A stretch of 64,000 nt of DNA, taken from the NCBI GenBank assembly GCA_963921825.1, contig OY997596.1, positions 7,569,001 to 7,633,000 on the forward strand. Reading direction: 5' to 3'. Positions 36,790 through 49,315 of the stretch are shown piece after piece (within the stretch, counting starts at the first letter, position 1; the number at the start of each line of letters is the position of its first letter). The DNA comes from Erodium maritimum (lineage: Eukaryota > Streptophyta > Magnoliopsida > Geraniales > Geraniaceae). The position numbers and the translations under genes are program-made. Below the pieces are notes generated by a model that saw only the letters and a list, made by a program, of their open reading frames with translations, made no database searches and was not told where the DNA came from.

Positions 36790-37228
36790 CGAAAGGATAA
36801 CCTAATACACACACAAATTAACTTGTTTTTCAGGATGCAAACATACCGTGCATTATATTAAACCCTACTTTTCTAACGTTTTGAATATTTGTCACACATG
36901 TATCGTATTTTATTAAACCCTAAAATATTTTGAAACTAAACTTCCCGAAAACCCTTATTCAACACAAGGTTAATTATTTGTGCAACCAAAAATTCCTGAA
37001 ACCTAAAATTATTGTGAAACTAAATTGCCCTGAAACCCGTAGCCTAATTCTGCAACCCTACATTCTTTAAACCCTCACTTATGTTGACACTAAACTGCCC
37101 GGAAACTACGGATGTTATATGAGTCGGATTTTGTGATATCTGTACCCTATCTGATTTTAATACCCTAAACCTGATCAATACCTACCCAATCTCTACCCAT
37201 TCGGGTCAGGTATTACCCCGACTTGTAC

Positions 37229-37370
37229 ATATTTTTTTTTGATCAGCATGTTTTTTTTATATAAAAATCCAACGATTACAAATTATAATCGAAGGAAAAG
37301 GGTCAAGCCCTCGTTACAACAACCCAAAAGGGCGAACCAGGAAAACAAACAATTACAAGGTCAATACCTA
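37229..37370 (-). mobile_element. Probable LINE 3' fragment inside the CACTA element
   Basis: A T-run followed by GATCAGCATG, a second T-run and ATAAAAATCC on the plus strand resembles the reverse complement of an L1 3' terminus, as in the fragment at 2330-2527. I did not find a convincing target-site duplication. The right boundary is approximate. Confidence 0.4.
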
Positions 37371-37659
37371 GATGTGTAACGTTAAGCACAACTGAACATA
37401 CAGAACTCTAAAATCTAAAATTATATGAAATAAATCTAAAAGCATTCAACTGTTTGTACAGATTTGAAACATTACGTACCTTGAAGTGAGGGCGGCTGGT
37501 GGAGGGCGGCGGCGAGTGGACGGCGGCGGCGGGTGGACGGCGGCGGTTGGCGGCGAACGGCGGAGAAGATGGCAGCGAGAGGCAGGGGCGGCTGGATTGA
37601 GAGAAGAGAGGAAGTGTGGTTCTGAAATGGGAGGAACTAGGGTTGAGGGAGTTATATAC

Positions 37660-38134
37660 GCTATCATCTTGGCCGATGGATACGCACATCCGTCGGTCAA
37701 GGAAAAACGACATCGTATCCCTTAATGGACGCGTCCATGCCTGAAAACGGTACCGTTTCACCTGGCCGATGGATACATGCATCCGTCGGTCAAGGAAAAC
37801 GACACCGTATCGTTTAATGGCCGAGTCCAAGACTGAAACGATAGCGTTTTTGTGTATCTGTTACACCTGGCCGATGGATAGATGCATCCGTCGGACAAGT
37901 GTTCTTCGCTGGACAGATTCTCAGCCACTCAAAAAACTTTACCTTCTCTCCCACCTCTTTTTCATCTCCCAACTCTTTCTTTTTCTTTCTTCCCAAATCT
38001 CTTTTTTCTCTCCCACCTCCATTTCTTTTTCTCTACACAAGATTCTCATTTGTTTGTCACTATTGAAAAGAATCTTTTGTCTTGTTCGATACTGACAACA
38101 TTCGTGGCTCGTGGAAGGTGCTTGAAGCTCGATT
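37660..38134 (+). promoter_or_regulatory. Promoter-proximal hairpin cluster upstream of TNP2
   Basis: Three imperfect palindromes of the subterminal type lie at about 37668-37705, 37762-37797 and 37868-37903. Each is GGCCGATGGATA followed by a few bases and CATCCGTCGG. A C/T-rich leader (37930-38040) then precedes the transposase start at 38135. Because the same motif forms the element's ends, a DNA-binding protein of the element could also regulate this promoter (inference). Confidence 0.6.
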
Positions 38135-41100
38135 ATGGTACGTATGTTTATTACTAAATTTTTTGTTCCTCTTGTTCTGTATATCGATCTATTTATTAGA
38201 TAGTTGTTAGTATTGACTGTGTATCAGGATATTGATAAGAGTTGGATGACTTTCAGTAAGTACGATCCGAAGTTTATGGAAGGGGTAGCGATTTTTATCG
38301 AATATATACAGACAAATTTCCCTAATATAGAATCACACAGGTGTCCGTGCGGTAGTTGTCTTAACGCATTTTACCAGACTGTGCCGGATATATATATGCA
38401 TTTGATTCGGAACGGAATGATGAGGGGGTACGATGTGTGGATTTTTCACGGTGAAAAATTTAACATGCCAATGTTAACAGAAGTAATGAGTAGTAGTAGA
38501 AGAAGTTGGGACACTGGAGGTTCATCAAGTAGCGCAAATGTAGTAGTGAATGAAGAGCACCGGAGCGATCCAGTAATGATGGAGTATATGGAGGATGTGT
38601 TCCCATTTCGGTGTGGGGGACAAATGGATGAATTGGTACAGGATGACGATGAAATTGCGGATGTTGACAGGTCGATTGCACAAGAAGCGGCAGACAACTA
38701 CACAAAGTTATTGAAAGAGCATAAAAAACAGTTGTACAAAGACGCGACAATGGATAGGTTGACGGTTATCATGGAGTTGATGGCTCTGAAGGAGAAATAT
38801 CAATTGTCGAATGAAGCATTCACTGCGTCTTGTGTGTTGCATAAAGCATTGTTACCGGCTGAGAATCATTACCCGGCTTCATTCAAAGAGGCAAAGAGTG
38901 TTTTGAAGAGTGTCGGGATGAGTTACAAGACTTACCATGCATGTAAAAATGGTTGTATCTTATTCGATGGACCTAATGCGAAAGATGATGTGTGCTACAA
39001 ATGTGATTCACCTCGCTATGAGAAGCTCGTCGGAATGCGAAAACCAAAGACTAAGAAAACTGTAAGATATTTCCCAATTATTCCACAGTTGCAGAAATTG
39101 TACAGTTCACCTGATATTGCAAAGCAAATGCAATGGCATGGTAGTGAGGAAAGAAGGATCGACCCGGATAAGATGACTTACCCAGCAGACGGGGAAGGCT
39201 GGTTGGACTTCGATAGGACGTGGCCTCGTTTTGGATCTGAAGCTGCCAATGTACGTCTTGCATTGGCAACTGACGGGTTTAGTCCGTTTGGTGCAAATGT
39301 TGTCCCTTATAGTGTGTGGCCCGTTGTAGTTATGCCTTACAATTTACCTCCAACCTCGTGCATGAAGAAAGAATTTAACATCTTAACGTTGTTGATTTCT
39401 GGCCCTAAGTCGCCTGGGAAGTGCCTAAATGTTTTAATGAGACCGTTGATTGATGATTTGAAAAAGTTGTGGTCCGAAGGGGTTGTAACCTTTGATGCAG
39501 CCAACAAGCGAACGTTCAAGATGCGAGCGGCGGTTTTATCGACTATTAGTCACTTTCCCGGTTTGGGAATGTTGGGAGGCATTAGACGAAGGGTTATAAG
39601 GCTTGTCCAATATGCCTGGATGATCTCGAAGGGCTTCACAGTCATAATCGGACGTACTACGTAGGAGCACGGAAGGACTTGCCAGAGAATCATGCATTAC
39701 AGAAAAATAAAAAAATAAACGGGAAACGGGAGATGAAAAAATCCCGCCCTGAAAAGAGTGGGTATGAAATATATGAAGAAATATCGGACATTCAGTTTCC
39801 CGAACTGTCGTTACATCCAAAGTTTACTCAGAAGAACAAAGCCGGCCAGAAAAGGTTGTGTTGGACACATGAGTCGATATTTTGGGAACTCCCGTACTGG
39901 AAATCTTTGCATACAAGGCACGCATTGGACGTGATGCATATCGAAAAAAATGTGTGCGACAATCTTATTGGAACGCTTTTTAACTTGCCTGGGAAAACAA
40001 AAGATGATTTGAAAGCCAGACAAATATGGGAGGAATTGGGTGTGCATAAGGATCTTTGGGCCAAAACAACGGGAAACAAGACTTTCATGTCTTATGCCGA
40101 CTACACGATCAAGCCTGAGAAACGTGGTGAAGCGCTTGATAAGGTTACAAATATAAGGTTTCCATCGGGCTATGCGGGATCCTTGAAAAACAAGATAAGC
40201 GTGAAGGATAAGAAGTTTTTTGGGCTTAAAACCCACGACAATCATGTTTTGCTGCAACGTATTCTTCCCATCATTGTACGCCCTTATGAGGCACCGCACG
40301 TAGCCACCGTGATATGTGATCTTGCAAATTTCTTTCAGTCTCTTTGTGCAAGGGAGATTTCAAAGAAGAAGCTAAAAGAGATGCAGGTTGATATTGTATT
40401 GATTCTCAGTAAATTGGAAATGATATTCCCTCCACCGTTCCACATGATCATGGTGCATTTATGTAAACATCTCCCATCTCAAGTACTGCAAACCGGTCCT
40501 GTCCACTATACTTGGATGTTCTCGATGGAACGTGAATTGGGGTACTACAAAAAATGGGTGCGCAACCACCGATACCCAGAAGGTTGCATCGCAGAATCGT
40601 ATATCAATCATCAATGTGCGACGTTCATCAATTTGTACCTCGATAAACGAGTCATGGATCCGGAGACCCCAGATACATGGGGCATTTCTATTGTTTCCAA
40701 ACATGTCCTTCCAACTATTCAGATATGGGAGCCCTTGTTAACAAAGGAATTCGTGCGTATCGCTCATTGGACCGCTATGCAGAATGCTGAAGAATTCAGC
40801 TCCGAGATGTTTGATTTCAAAGAGGATTATGAGACGGAATACCTAGGGTCAACCGATTTACAACACCGAATTGGAACATTTTGCTCAATGTTCAAGGAAA
40901 CCGTAAGTTCAATATCAGTTAAACGTGTAGTCCTATATATATAAATAAACATATATTTGTCACTGTGTATATATTACTAATACCTGTAAGCACAATTTCC
41001 CAGATGGAATCGTATCCCGATGACGATCCACAATATACGGCATCAAAGGCTCTGAGTCGTTACGTGCAGAGAGTAAATTATTATGCGCAATGTCATGTAC

Positions 41101-41736
41101 ACGGTGTGAAATACTTGTCCGAACAGCGCGATAAAGGAAGAAGCTCACAGAACAGTGGTGTGATGCTAAATGCAGAGTGTAGCTTATTACGGTGTGTTGT
41201 TATACGTCGTTGAGCTTATGTACACTGGACGGATGCCGGTTGTTCTGTTTTACTGTCGATGGTATGATCTAAAATCCGTTAAAGTAGATAATGGTTTGAT
41301 ATCCATAAATACCAACACAAATGCATATCGCGACGATCCATTCTGTCTAGCAACCATGGCCAAACAGGCAAGTTGCATTAGTTGTATATAGTACTGTACT
41401 TCATTGTTGGATGTGTTACTAATTATTTAATGTGCATTACAGATATTCTACATCGATGACCCGAAAATGGGTGGAGGGTATAAGATCGTGAACAAGGTTG
41501 CCCCTAGAGGACTATTCATCTCTGCAAATCGTTTTCCATCCATTTCGTACGCGATTGACGCTCCATACCAAGAGTCCGAGCCTGAAACTGCACTTCTTGT
41601 AGCGGAACTAAATGTGCTACCCCATTATGAAGGCGGTCTCCAAGAGGTACATGATGTGGACGATAACGACGAGAATAGTGAAGATGACTGCGAAGATCAT
41701 GGATACAACAATGAAGAAATACATGAATCCGATTAA
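38135..41736 (+). pseudogene. TNP2/TNPD-type CACTA transposase, frameshifted
   Basis: Exon 1 contributes only the ATG (38135-38137). Exon 2 starts at 38228, exon 3 at 41004 and exon 4 at 41443, ending at 41736. The N-terminal transposase-associated domain starts MDIDKSWM and has the Cys-rich HRCPCGSCLN. The TNP2 core includes LATDGFSPFG and SGPKSPGKCLNVLMRPLI. A DUF4218-like block (HYTWMFSMERELGYYKKWVR...PEGCIAESY) precedes the exon 2 end at 40902. A DUF4216-like block spans exons 3-4 (EQRDKGRSSQNSGVM, then IFYIDDPKMGGGYK). The third intron (41368-41442) has a GC donor (CAG then GCAAGT). Two breaks are seen: a frame change near 39580-39600 with an adjacent TAG, and another near 41175-41185. 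The TNP2 catalytic role is known from the family; this copy is probably inactive. Confidence 0.85.
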
Positions 41737-41894
41737 ATAAGCATTGTACTAATATTGTACGTGAAACTAAACTTCTAATGTGTTGTATGTGTGCAAACTT
41801 ATCAAGTTGAAAGAAATGCAATGATTGGCTGTGCAGATAAACTGTTTTCCAGGTAGCATGACGTTTCTTGCAATTTTGTTCTACTCTGCCCTGT

Positions 41895-42725
41895 AACTTG
41901 GCCGATGGATGCAAGCATCCGTCGGTCAGGACAGTTCCTGGCCGACGGATCCAAGCAGACACAAAAACAGAGAGCAAATGCTCTGTTTCAGTGGGTAATT
42001 CGTGCATAAACACGTGACATTGCTTTGTTTTTGTATGTTACATCGTTCATACATTGTTTTACAACACCCTAAACATATATATGATGTGAAAGAGAATTAC
42101 GGAAATCATTAAGTCAATTAATCGATTTTTTTACTTCTCTACCGACATATCCACTGAATATGTCGGTAAGGTTGTTAACACTTGGCAGACGGATGCGTAT
42201 CCGTCTGCCAAGGTCGACCTATATGTCGGTAGAGATGGTTGACTAATTTGCAAAATATATTTGACCACCCTATTAACGACGAATGAACCGTTCGATGTTT
42301 GTTTTTTTTACATAAGTACACTAGTTTAGATAGTACATATGTGATGACCGGTCTTGATTATATCATATGCGAGATACCGACAGGTATTGATCGAAATCGC
42401 CAGTTCCAGTATGTGCATGAACATATTCAGCTTATAACGTATGACATTGTCTCGTTCATTTTTTTTATGTCATATGTATGAGTATTATACAATCTTCTCT
42501 CCAAACTATGAGTCATACTAAGTACTTATATCGGTCCATTTTCAATACTCTAATAGTCGGGAAATATGACGGGTTTTGGTCAATGATAGTCAAACAAAGA
42601 TGGCCGACGGATGTAGATATCCATCGGCCAGGTGAAGAAATTTCTGCAAAATTTCTAAGTGTTGAAGGCAAAACGACATTGTATTTCCTTGGCCGATGGA
42701 TAGCTACATCCGTCGGCAGAGGTCT
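41895..42725. promoter_or_regulatory. Internal copies of the CACTA terminal motif
   Basis: Hairpins of the subterminal type lie between the two plus-strand genes: about 41898-41925 (GGCCGATGGATG / CATCCGTCGG), 42183-42211 (TTGGCAGACGGATGCG / TATCCGTCTGCCAA, near perfect), 42602-42632 and 42690-42720. The last two lie immediately upstream of the inferred 5' exon of the TNPA-like gene. Confidence 0.65.
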
Positions 42726-42739
42726 AAATGTTAGTTCAA

Positions 42740-42989
42740 GACCGAGTCCGACTCCCTTTTCCCTCATTCCTCTTATCTTCTTCGTCAGTCTTCTCTCCCT
42801 CTCTCTGAGTCGCCGGTGACGTTTCTCGGCCGATCCTCTCGTCGCCGACCTGTTTCGCGCCGCAACCGAGTCCTACTGCACCAGGGGTTGTCGTCTCCGA
42901 CCAGAGATCGCCGTCGACGACGTCTTCGAGGCCCAGCGCCAACGCCTCTCTCGTGGCCGACTTGTTCGCTGCCTACCGTCATCGTCTCC
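42740..42989 (+). other. Probable 5' leader exon of the TNPA-like gene
   Basis: A C/T-rich, GC-richer stretch ends at a good donor (TCCGACCT then GTAAGCATC) around 42989. The next coding exon begins near 44.8 kb, so a long first intron of about 1.8 kb is inferred. The 5' end is approximate. Confidence 0.45.
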
Positions 42990-44803
42990 GACCTGTAAGC
43001 ATCTCTCTCTATCTCTCTTTCTGTCAATCGGTAGTGTTGAGTGGGGGCTAATTTTCTTAGGGTTCTGAGAGGGGGTAGTAGAGGTTTGTGAATTTTCTTA
43101 GGGTTCTGGTCGGCATTTTGGTGTTGAATGTGAAATGAAGGATGGTTATGGTGTCCTAAGTGTTGTCTGTTCAATGAAAAGTAACATACAAGGAAAATGG
43201 CAAGTGATTTTAGGGACCATTTATCCTAAATTAGGAACATCCTAATGCGAGAAAGGCACACTTAAGTCTTTCATCTTATAATGGATCATTTTTATCAATT
43301 ATTATTCTTAAATATACTCAATTTGTTGGATAGTTGTAGCTTTAATTTGGAATGACAATATATCGTTGATTGTTAATACTGTACTCAAGTCAATAGTTAT
43401 TAATAATAGAAGCTCTACTCAAGTCAATATATGGATTTTTAATCGTTTTAGAACCTCTCTGCTCAATCAAAATAAAGTTTCATATGGCTTATCAAAGAAA
43501 AAAGTGCAGAGTACCGATTTGGGCATGTTCCTAAGACTGACTCACATCTGGGCATAGGACAATTAGTATTATACCAGTGTCTTGACTGCTTACTCTTAGT
43601 AGATGCTCAAAGCAAACAAAGCTTTTATTTTTTCTAAGAACACATAGCATCAAAACTAAATTGCAGAAGCATATGAAATGACACAGATTGATTAGAAATT
43701 TTTTTTCCTGAACAAGTAAATACTAAACTTATTCTTAGCATTTAATATGAGTTTTTTCTATTAGAAACGAGCAACAAAAAAATACAAAACTTTAATAATA
43801 CCTTGGGGTTATAGTTCGTTGAGAACGGTACAAGCTAACTTAAAAAACGCTTGAGTGAGAATTTCCCCAGTATCATTATCATACACTAACAAGGTGGATA
43901 TGAAGGGACCTGAATTTCCCCATGGCATACCCTAAACATATTGGTATTTAGTCTGGTGGTAGATGCTATGATTTTCTATCTTGCAACCTGAGTTCGATGT
44001 TTAGAAGAGACAATTTTTGCTGATTCTATTTTCTTGCTTATTGGGCTTGGCTGTTGTCTTTCATTTTAGGCCTTTAATACTCTCTTTCATTTGAGACATT
44101 TAAGATTTAACACGAGTCTTTGAATACTTCAAATTATAATTTGTATTAAATAAATATTTATGATTACAGAAATAAAAAATAAGCTATTTGGTTACCTTCC
44201 AACTTCTTCTCAAACTCAACTCAATAATTCCCAAGCTCTCTCTAAGTTACAGCTGAATGTTTTTATTCTTTCTGGATTTTATTTTTCCTTTTTCAATTTT
44301 TTTAATTTCATTTTATTTTGGACTTTTCAACTTAGAACTCAAGCTTAAACTATGTTTATTTGTCATGTTACATGGGTTCAACTCTTATCGTAAACATATT
44401 TTTACTATTTCTTTTAACTTTCTAATTTTCGCCTCAGTTATACTTATATGGGTCACAGTCATAGCGTACCTTTAAATTTGTTTTTTTTTTCTTCAGAATA
44501 TGCTATTTGAGTTTACGAAAGTCTGAATTTTGTAGGGTTTTTAAAAACCAGATTCCTTATTTATTTTAAGGATACTAAAATATAGATTTATACATCTCAA
44601 CTATATACACAATTGTAAGATGTTAAATATTTTATGTCCAAAACAGAGATTTAAGAAACCAATTATATTTGGATTGGAATTTGATATTTACATTTAAATT
44701 GCACTATACCATTACTATGTATAGGATTGCAATTTTGTTGTTGAGTTTCTATGCTTTATTTTCTAAATCAAAGTATGCTTTGACTTCACATCTATTTTTC
44801 TGG

Positions 44804-46660
44804 ATGGGGAAGAGAAATTATAACAAGTTCTACAACCGGCTCAACTTCTTGAGCGCCCCCGAGGCCCTTCGAGCGCAACCCTGCGCATCTGGTGGAACCA
44901 CCCAAGACTCCACCCAAAATACAACGGCTCGGGCACCTACAATGCGGCGCCTTCGAGACTGCGAGTCTCCTTCTGGCGGTTGTAGTGAGGCAGCCCCTTC
45001 TCCCGGTGGTAGTGAGGCAGCATCTACCACCAACAGGGAAGATGTCCTGAGCATTCGTTCCCAAAAAGCACTAGAGGACGATGAGGATGTGGCTGCCATG
45101 CTGGCCGGAGGAGAGGTGGCCTCCACCATAACCAAGACCAAGACGGGGAAGCGAGGTATTGTGACCAACAAGAACCTCCACCGTAGGCTCAAGGATCTGG
45201 TTCCGCCAGGGGGAAAATTTATCTTGGGCCATAACGGTAAAGAACTGACAGGGACGCTTGAGAGGGAGGATGCCGTATGGGTGATTGGGTCCATAGTGCG
45301 GACTTACATCCCCATGGGCCAGGCGTACTTCCATGAAGTTCCTGAAAGTGCTAAGGAGGTTATGTTCTACCAGCTCAGCGTAAGTACATTACCTTTTCGC
45401 ATTCATTGATTCATTTAATTAGTTCTTATATAATTACTAATCCTGGTGTTTTTATTTTCTCAGATGTTGTACGAGTTCAAAACCGGTCCATTCTTTACCA
45501 AGCTTCTGGATTTTGTCATGGAAACGGCATCCAGCTGCTACCGTGAATGGAAGTATGAAATCCATGAGTGGATCGTCAAGATGGAGGCGAAGTACAAAGA
45601 CCCCGAGCACCCCGATGCTGAGATACACGTACCCACACCGCTGGAGTTCCTTGAACGCGAGGAGCAGTTCCGTTGGCTCTGCAGGCACTTCAAATCAGAG
45701 GAATTCAAAGTAAGTACTTTATTATTGTGTTTGGTAAATTCTGTAAAGTATTACTCACGAGTTATCAATAAGTAGTTTCGAATTAGAGTGTATTATAATT
45801 GATTACCATCTCATTTGTTTATTGTAGAAAGCGAGCGAGAAATCGAAGGCCTCTCGAGCACAGAACGTGACTGCACACCACGGGGGTAGTATGCCGCTCG
45901 CAAAACGGGCCAAACGGTTTCTTGCCAAATCCTCCCTCCTTCCACGCTGCGACGCCTACGTCGAGGTCTACACAAAGGAAAATGACCTCAACAAGGAGAA
46001 CGTGAAAAGAGCGGTATATCTTGTTTTACTTAATTTTTTTGCATAACTTATTATTAACGTAATACGATTATTTATTTTTCTCTCATGTATCGTATAAAAC
46101 TTTAAATTATATTGGTGTTTTATGTATCTCAGGCACATGCAAAATCTGTTGTGGATGAGGCCCGTGAGCGGTTATCGCAGTCTCAGGTGACGGAGTGCGA
46201 GGGTTCATCGCCTACTATGGCGAAGCCATTGACTTTGGAGGAAGATCTCCCCCTCATCCAGATTATCACGGGTAAACAGCAGAAGGGAAGACTCCAATCA
46301 GGCATCGGGAAGGCGGTCAAGCTCCCAACCCAACGGGATGTGGGAGCCAGTGGGTGCTCGAGTGCGCGTTCAGTCAGCTCGTCTGAGGAGCTAGAAGACC
46401 TGAAGACTCGCTTGGCTGATCAACAGGCTGAGTTCGCTCGGAAATTGGAGGAGCAACGCCGGTTGATGGAGGAGCAGCGCCTAGAAATGGAGTCCAGGAT
46501 TGCTGCCCAAGCTGCTGAACAAGCTCAATTCCGGGAGTTGTTCAACTCTTGGGCTTCCACTCAGCAGAACATCATCGTGCCTTCTTCTGTCAGACCGTCA
46601 ATGACTCCTACATCAGCGACTCCGGCTTCAGAGACCCCGCCATCAGCCCCGCCATCTTGA
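44804..46660 (+). CDS. TNPA-like protein (Ptta/En/Spm plant transposase family)
   Basis: Four coding exons: 44804-45379, 45464-45709, 45828-46013 and 46133-46660. All three introns are GT-AG and phase 0. This gives about 511 residues if the ATG at 44804 is the start; an acceptor further in is possible, as upstream sequence is intron-like. The N-terminus is Ser/Pro/Gly-rich. The Ptta/En/Spm domain follows, with DLVPPGGKFILGHNGKEL, then WVIGSIVRTYIPMGQAYF, then HEWIVKMEAKYKDPEHPD and RFLAKSSLLPRCDAYVE. The last exon has a coiled coil (RLADQQAEFARKLEEQRRLM ... EMESRIAAQAAEQ) and a Pro/Ser/Thr tail. In En/Spm this kind of protein binds subterminal repeats and partners TNPD. The frame is uninterrupted, unlike the neighbouring transposase. 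Confidence 0.85.
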
Positions 46661-46914
46661 CCTTAGTCAGTCCTCCCCTTTTTCCTATGAACATTATGAT
46701 ATTTGGATACCTGAACTGATAACTTTTTATGTTCACTGCACTGATAAACTTATTTAGAACTACTATATTTGATAATGTCGGTTGAATGTTTGGTTGACGT
46801 GTTTATGGTTTTTATGTGCTTGTTGTTATTACTGTTTGGATGGTACAAGAACAGGTACATTTTACTGCACGGTTGGGTGCATGACTTTTGAAACATTTTT
46901 TTTTGTTTTTTTAC

Positions 46915-47450
46915 TACAACTTGGCTGACGGATACAAGCATCTACATCCATCGGACAGGTTTAGACCTGGCCGACAGATAGCACCCGTCGGGAGGGTGTT
47001 AAACCTTGACCGACATATGGCACACGTCGGCAGGGTGGAAGTCTTGCCAGACGGGTGAGATCCGACTGCCAAGACATAACACTTGCCTGACGGGTGCTAT
47101 CCGTCTGCCAAGCCATAACACCCTGCCGACGGGTGTCATCCGTCTGTCAAGAAGTTACTCCTTGCCGACGGGTCGGATATGTCGGCCAGGTGAAAATTCT
47201 TGACAGACGGATGACACCCGTCGGCAGGGTCACCGAACCAGAGTGACGGATCGGATCCGTGACTCAGGTGCTCAGTTTTGGCAGACGGATGGGATCCGTC
47301 GGGTCATTTTCCAGCTTACCGATGAATTGTTGAATCCGTCGGCCAAAAGCTTGGCCGACGAGACCTGACCGACGGATCTTGGCCGACGGATGTATCCGTC
47401 AGCCAAGATCCAGGCCGACGGATAAGCTAACCTGTCTCCCAGGTCAAGAT
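46915..47450. repeat. Right subterminal repeats of the CACTA element
   Basis: About fifteen or more copies of CCGACGGAT / ATCCGTCGG variants in both orientations, many as close inverted pairs (for example TTGGCCGACGGATGTATCCG near 47381-47400). Denser and more palindromic than the left array. Confidence 0.85.
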
Positions 47451-47464
47451 TAGCAGTAGTGGGT

Positions 47465-48086
47465 AGACGAGAGAGTGCTCGAAAAAGACGCAATAAGGTC
47501 AACGAGGGCAATTAATAATGAGGCCTAGGTTATCAATGACGGGGATGCACAACGACGAGGTCATTGGTGAGCTAAGGCTTGGTAAAGCCAATTTGACCGA
47601 GGATAGGTTATTCTTTTTTAGTCCGTGACATGATTGGTTAATACTATACGCAGGTACAATCATTTTCTGCTGGTGCATATTTCCCCAAATATAGAATCCA
47701 TCCCTAGTTTTAATTAGATACGAATGATAAATAGATTATCCTGTATGATGAATAGAGATATATTCATATCAAATAAATGTAGTTAAACACATTGTTTTTT
47801 TTTTTTTTTGTATCTGAACTAGTATGTTGGTGTTGAATATTCATGCCGATTGTTGGATTAAAAAAATTGATATTTCAGCACTCTCTCGACCAACATTCAA
47901 CATGAACAATCATCAATCTGTAATGGCTTCTTGTTCGTGCTGACTGTTCGAATAAAAAAAATACATTTTCCAAATGTGTTTGACAAAATAACTTATATTG
48001 CATAAAAGTCGAATGACAATGACATTTTCAACGAAAATAATTTAAATGCTAACATTGAGTTTAAACTAACTAGCATGCAAATACAA
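47465..48086. other. Right flank of the CACTA insertion, no gene seen
   Basis: Continues the sequence interrupted at 34614. It is AT-rich with poly-T near 47790. No domain recognised. Confidence 0.4.
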
Positions 48087-49315
48087 TTAAGTGTCACCAT
48101 ATTTATTCCAAATATGTTCGACGAGGTCGTCCTTCAATCGATAATGAGCACGTTCATCCTGCATCATCTGTGTGTTTCCAACTATGACATGAGGCGGGAC
48201 GAAGCTTCCGTGCGCAAATGTTGGTTCGCTTGGCTCACCCTCATATGTTGGTTCAATGAAGCCATCGTATGTATGACGTTCTGCCTCGACTATCATATTG
48301 TGCATGATAACACATGCATTCATGACTAAGCCGAGGGACTTGGGTATCCACATTCGACTCAGTCGAGTGATAATGTGAAACTGAGATTGGAGGATCCCAA
48401 ATGCTCGTTCCACATCCTTCCTACAAGCTTCTTGGACTTATGCAAACTTTTTTCTGTTTTGGTCGCTGAGCCAATGAGATTGTTTTCAGAAAAAACTGAT
48501 CAGGAAGGGTAAATACCATCAGCAAGATACTACGGAAGTGTGTAATGGTTACCATTTACCGAATATTGGAACAGGGTTGCCAACCATTGATAATTCTGCG
48601 AACAATCTAGAATAGTTGAGCATAATTAAGTTGTTATCAATCCCGCCACACCGAAGAACGAGTGTCAAATCCATAAGTCATGCATGACAACCGCATCGAG
48701 GACCACAATTGGTCTATTCCTGTGGTCCCTCTTTGAATGTGAGCTCCTCAAAGCCGTCGGGCAATTCTTCCATACCTAGTGGATGCATTCAAGACTGCCA
48801 AGCATTCTCGGAAATCAACGCGCTTCATTCACCGCTAAAATGTAGTTCATATCAGTTTGTGTTGGCCTACGCTGGTACGTCGGACCGAAGATAGTAACGA
48901 CTCTCATGCAAAATTTGTTCACACACTCCAAAGCCGTGGTTTCGCCTATTTTTAAGTACTCGTCCAGTCCATCGGCTGTAATTCCATAACACAATTGCCT
49001 GATGACCGCACTACATTTTTGATATGAAGATAACGAAACCTTACCCACAGCGTCAAGACGTTGGCTGAAGTACACATCGTTATCCTCTAATGCATGAAGA
49101 ATGCGGAGGAACACAGCCTTTGGCATTCTGAAACGGCGACGGAAATGCACCTCCTTGTACACAGGGTTCACATCAATGTAGTCGCACATTAAATGTTTGT
49201 TCACAGCTTCCCGATCTCGTGCGATGTAGCTTCTCTTCCGTGGTTGTACTGCGGCCATTGCGTCGTCTAACAAACCCTGAACGGACATCGACATTCTCGT
49301 GCGATGGACATGCAT
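48087..49315 (-). pseudogene. Degenerate PIF/Harbinger transposase, third copy
   Basis: The N-terminal part (49315-48815) is open and contains FRRRFRMPKAVFLRILHALE and SSYQKCSAVIRQLCYG. The catalytic region is broken by stops and frameshifts. The usual SLDCMHW motif reads SLECIH at 48781-48799, replacing the first catalytic Asp with Glu (codon 48788-48790). The C-terminal part (48413-48087) is open and keeps MERAFGILQSQFHII and VMNACVIMHNMIVEAE. It is related to, but distinct from, the intact copy at 25552. Terminal repeats were not located. Confidence 0.82.

Larger units (their letters stand above)
34615..47461 (+). mobile_element. CACTA (En/Spm) DNA transposon, 12.85 kb
   Basis: Begins CACTACTGCAGAAATC and ends GATTAGCAGTAGTG, giving terminal inverted repeats of the form CACTACTGC. 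The 3-bp duplication GGT is perfect (34612-34614 and 47462-47464). Many GACGGAT/ATCCGTC subterminal repeats lie at both ends. Plus-strand genes are a TNP2-type transposase (38135-41736) and a TNPA-like multi-exon gene (44804-46660), as in autonomous En/Spm elements. Three further minus-strand ORFs lie in the left third. The transposase is frameshifted, so this copy probably depends on another source. Confidence 0.93.

Noticed and set aside
39575..39610. Treating the transposase frame change as an intron
   Set aside because: Homology continues directly across the site with no missing residues beyond one codon and no usable GT-AG pair.
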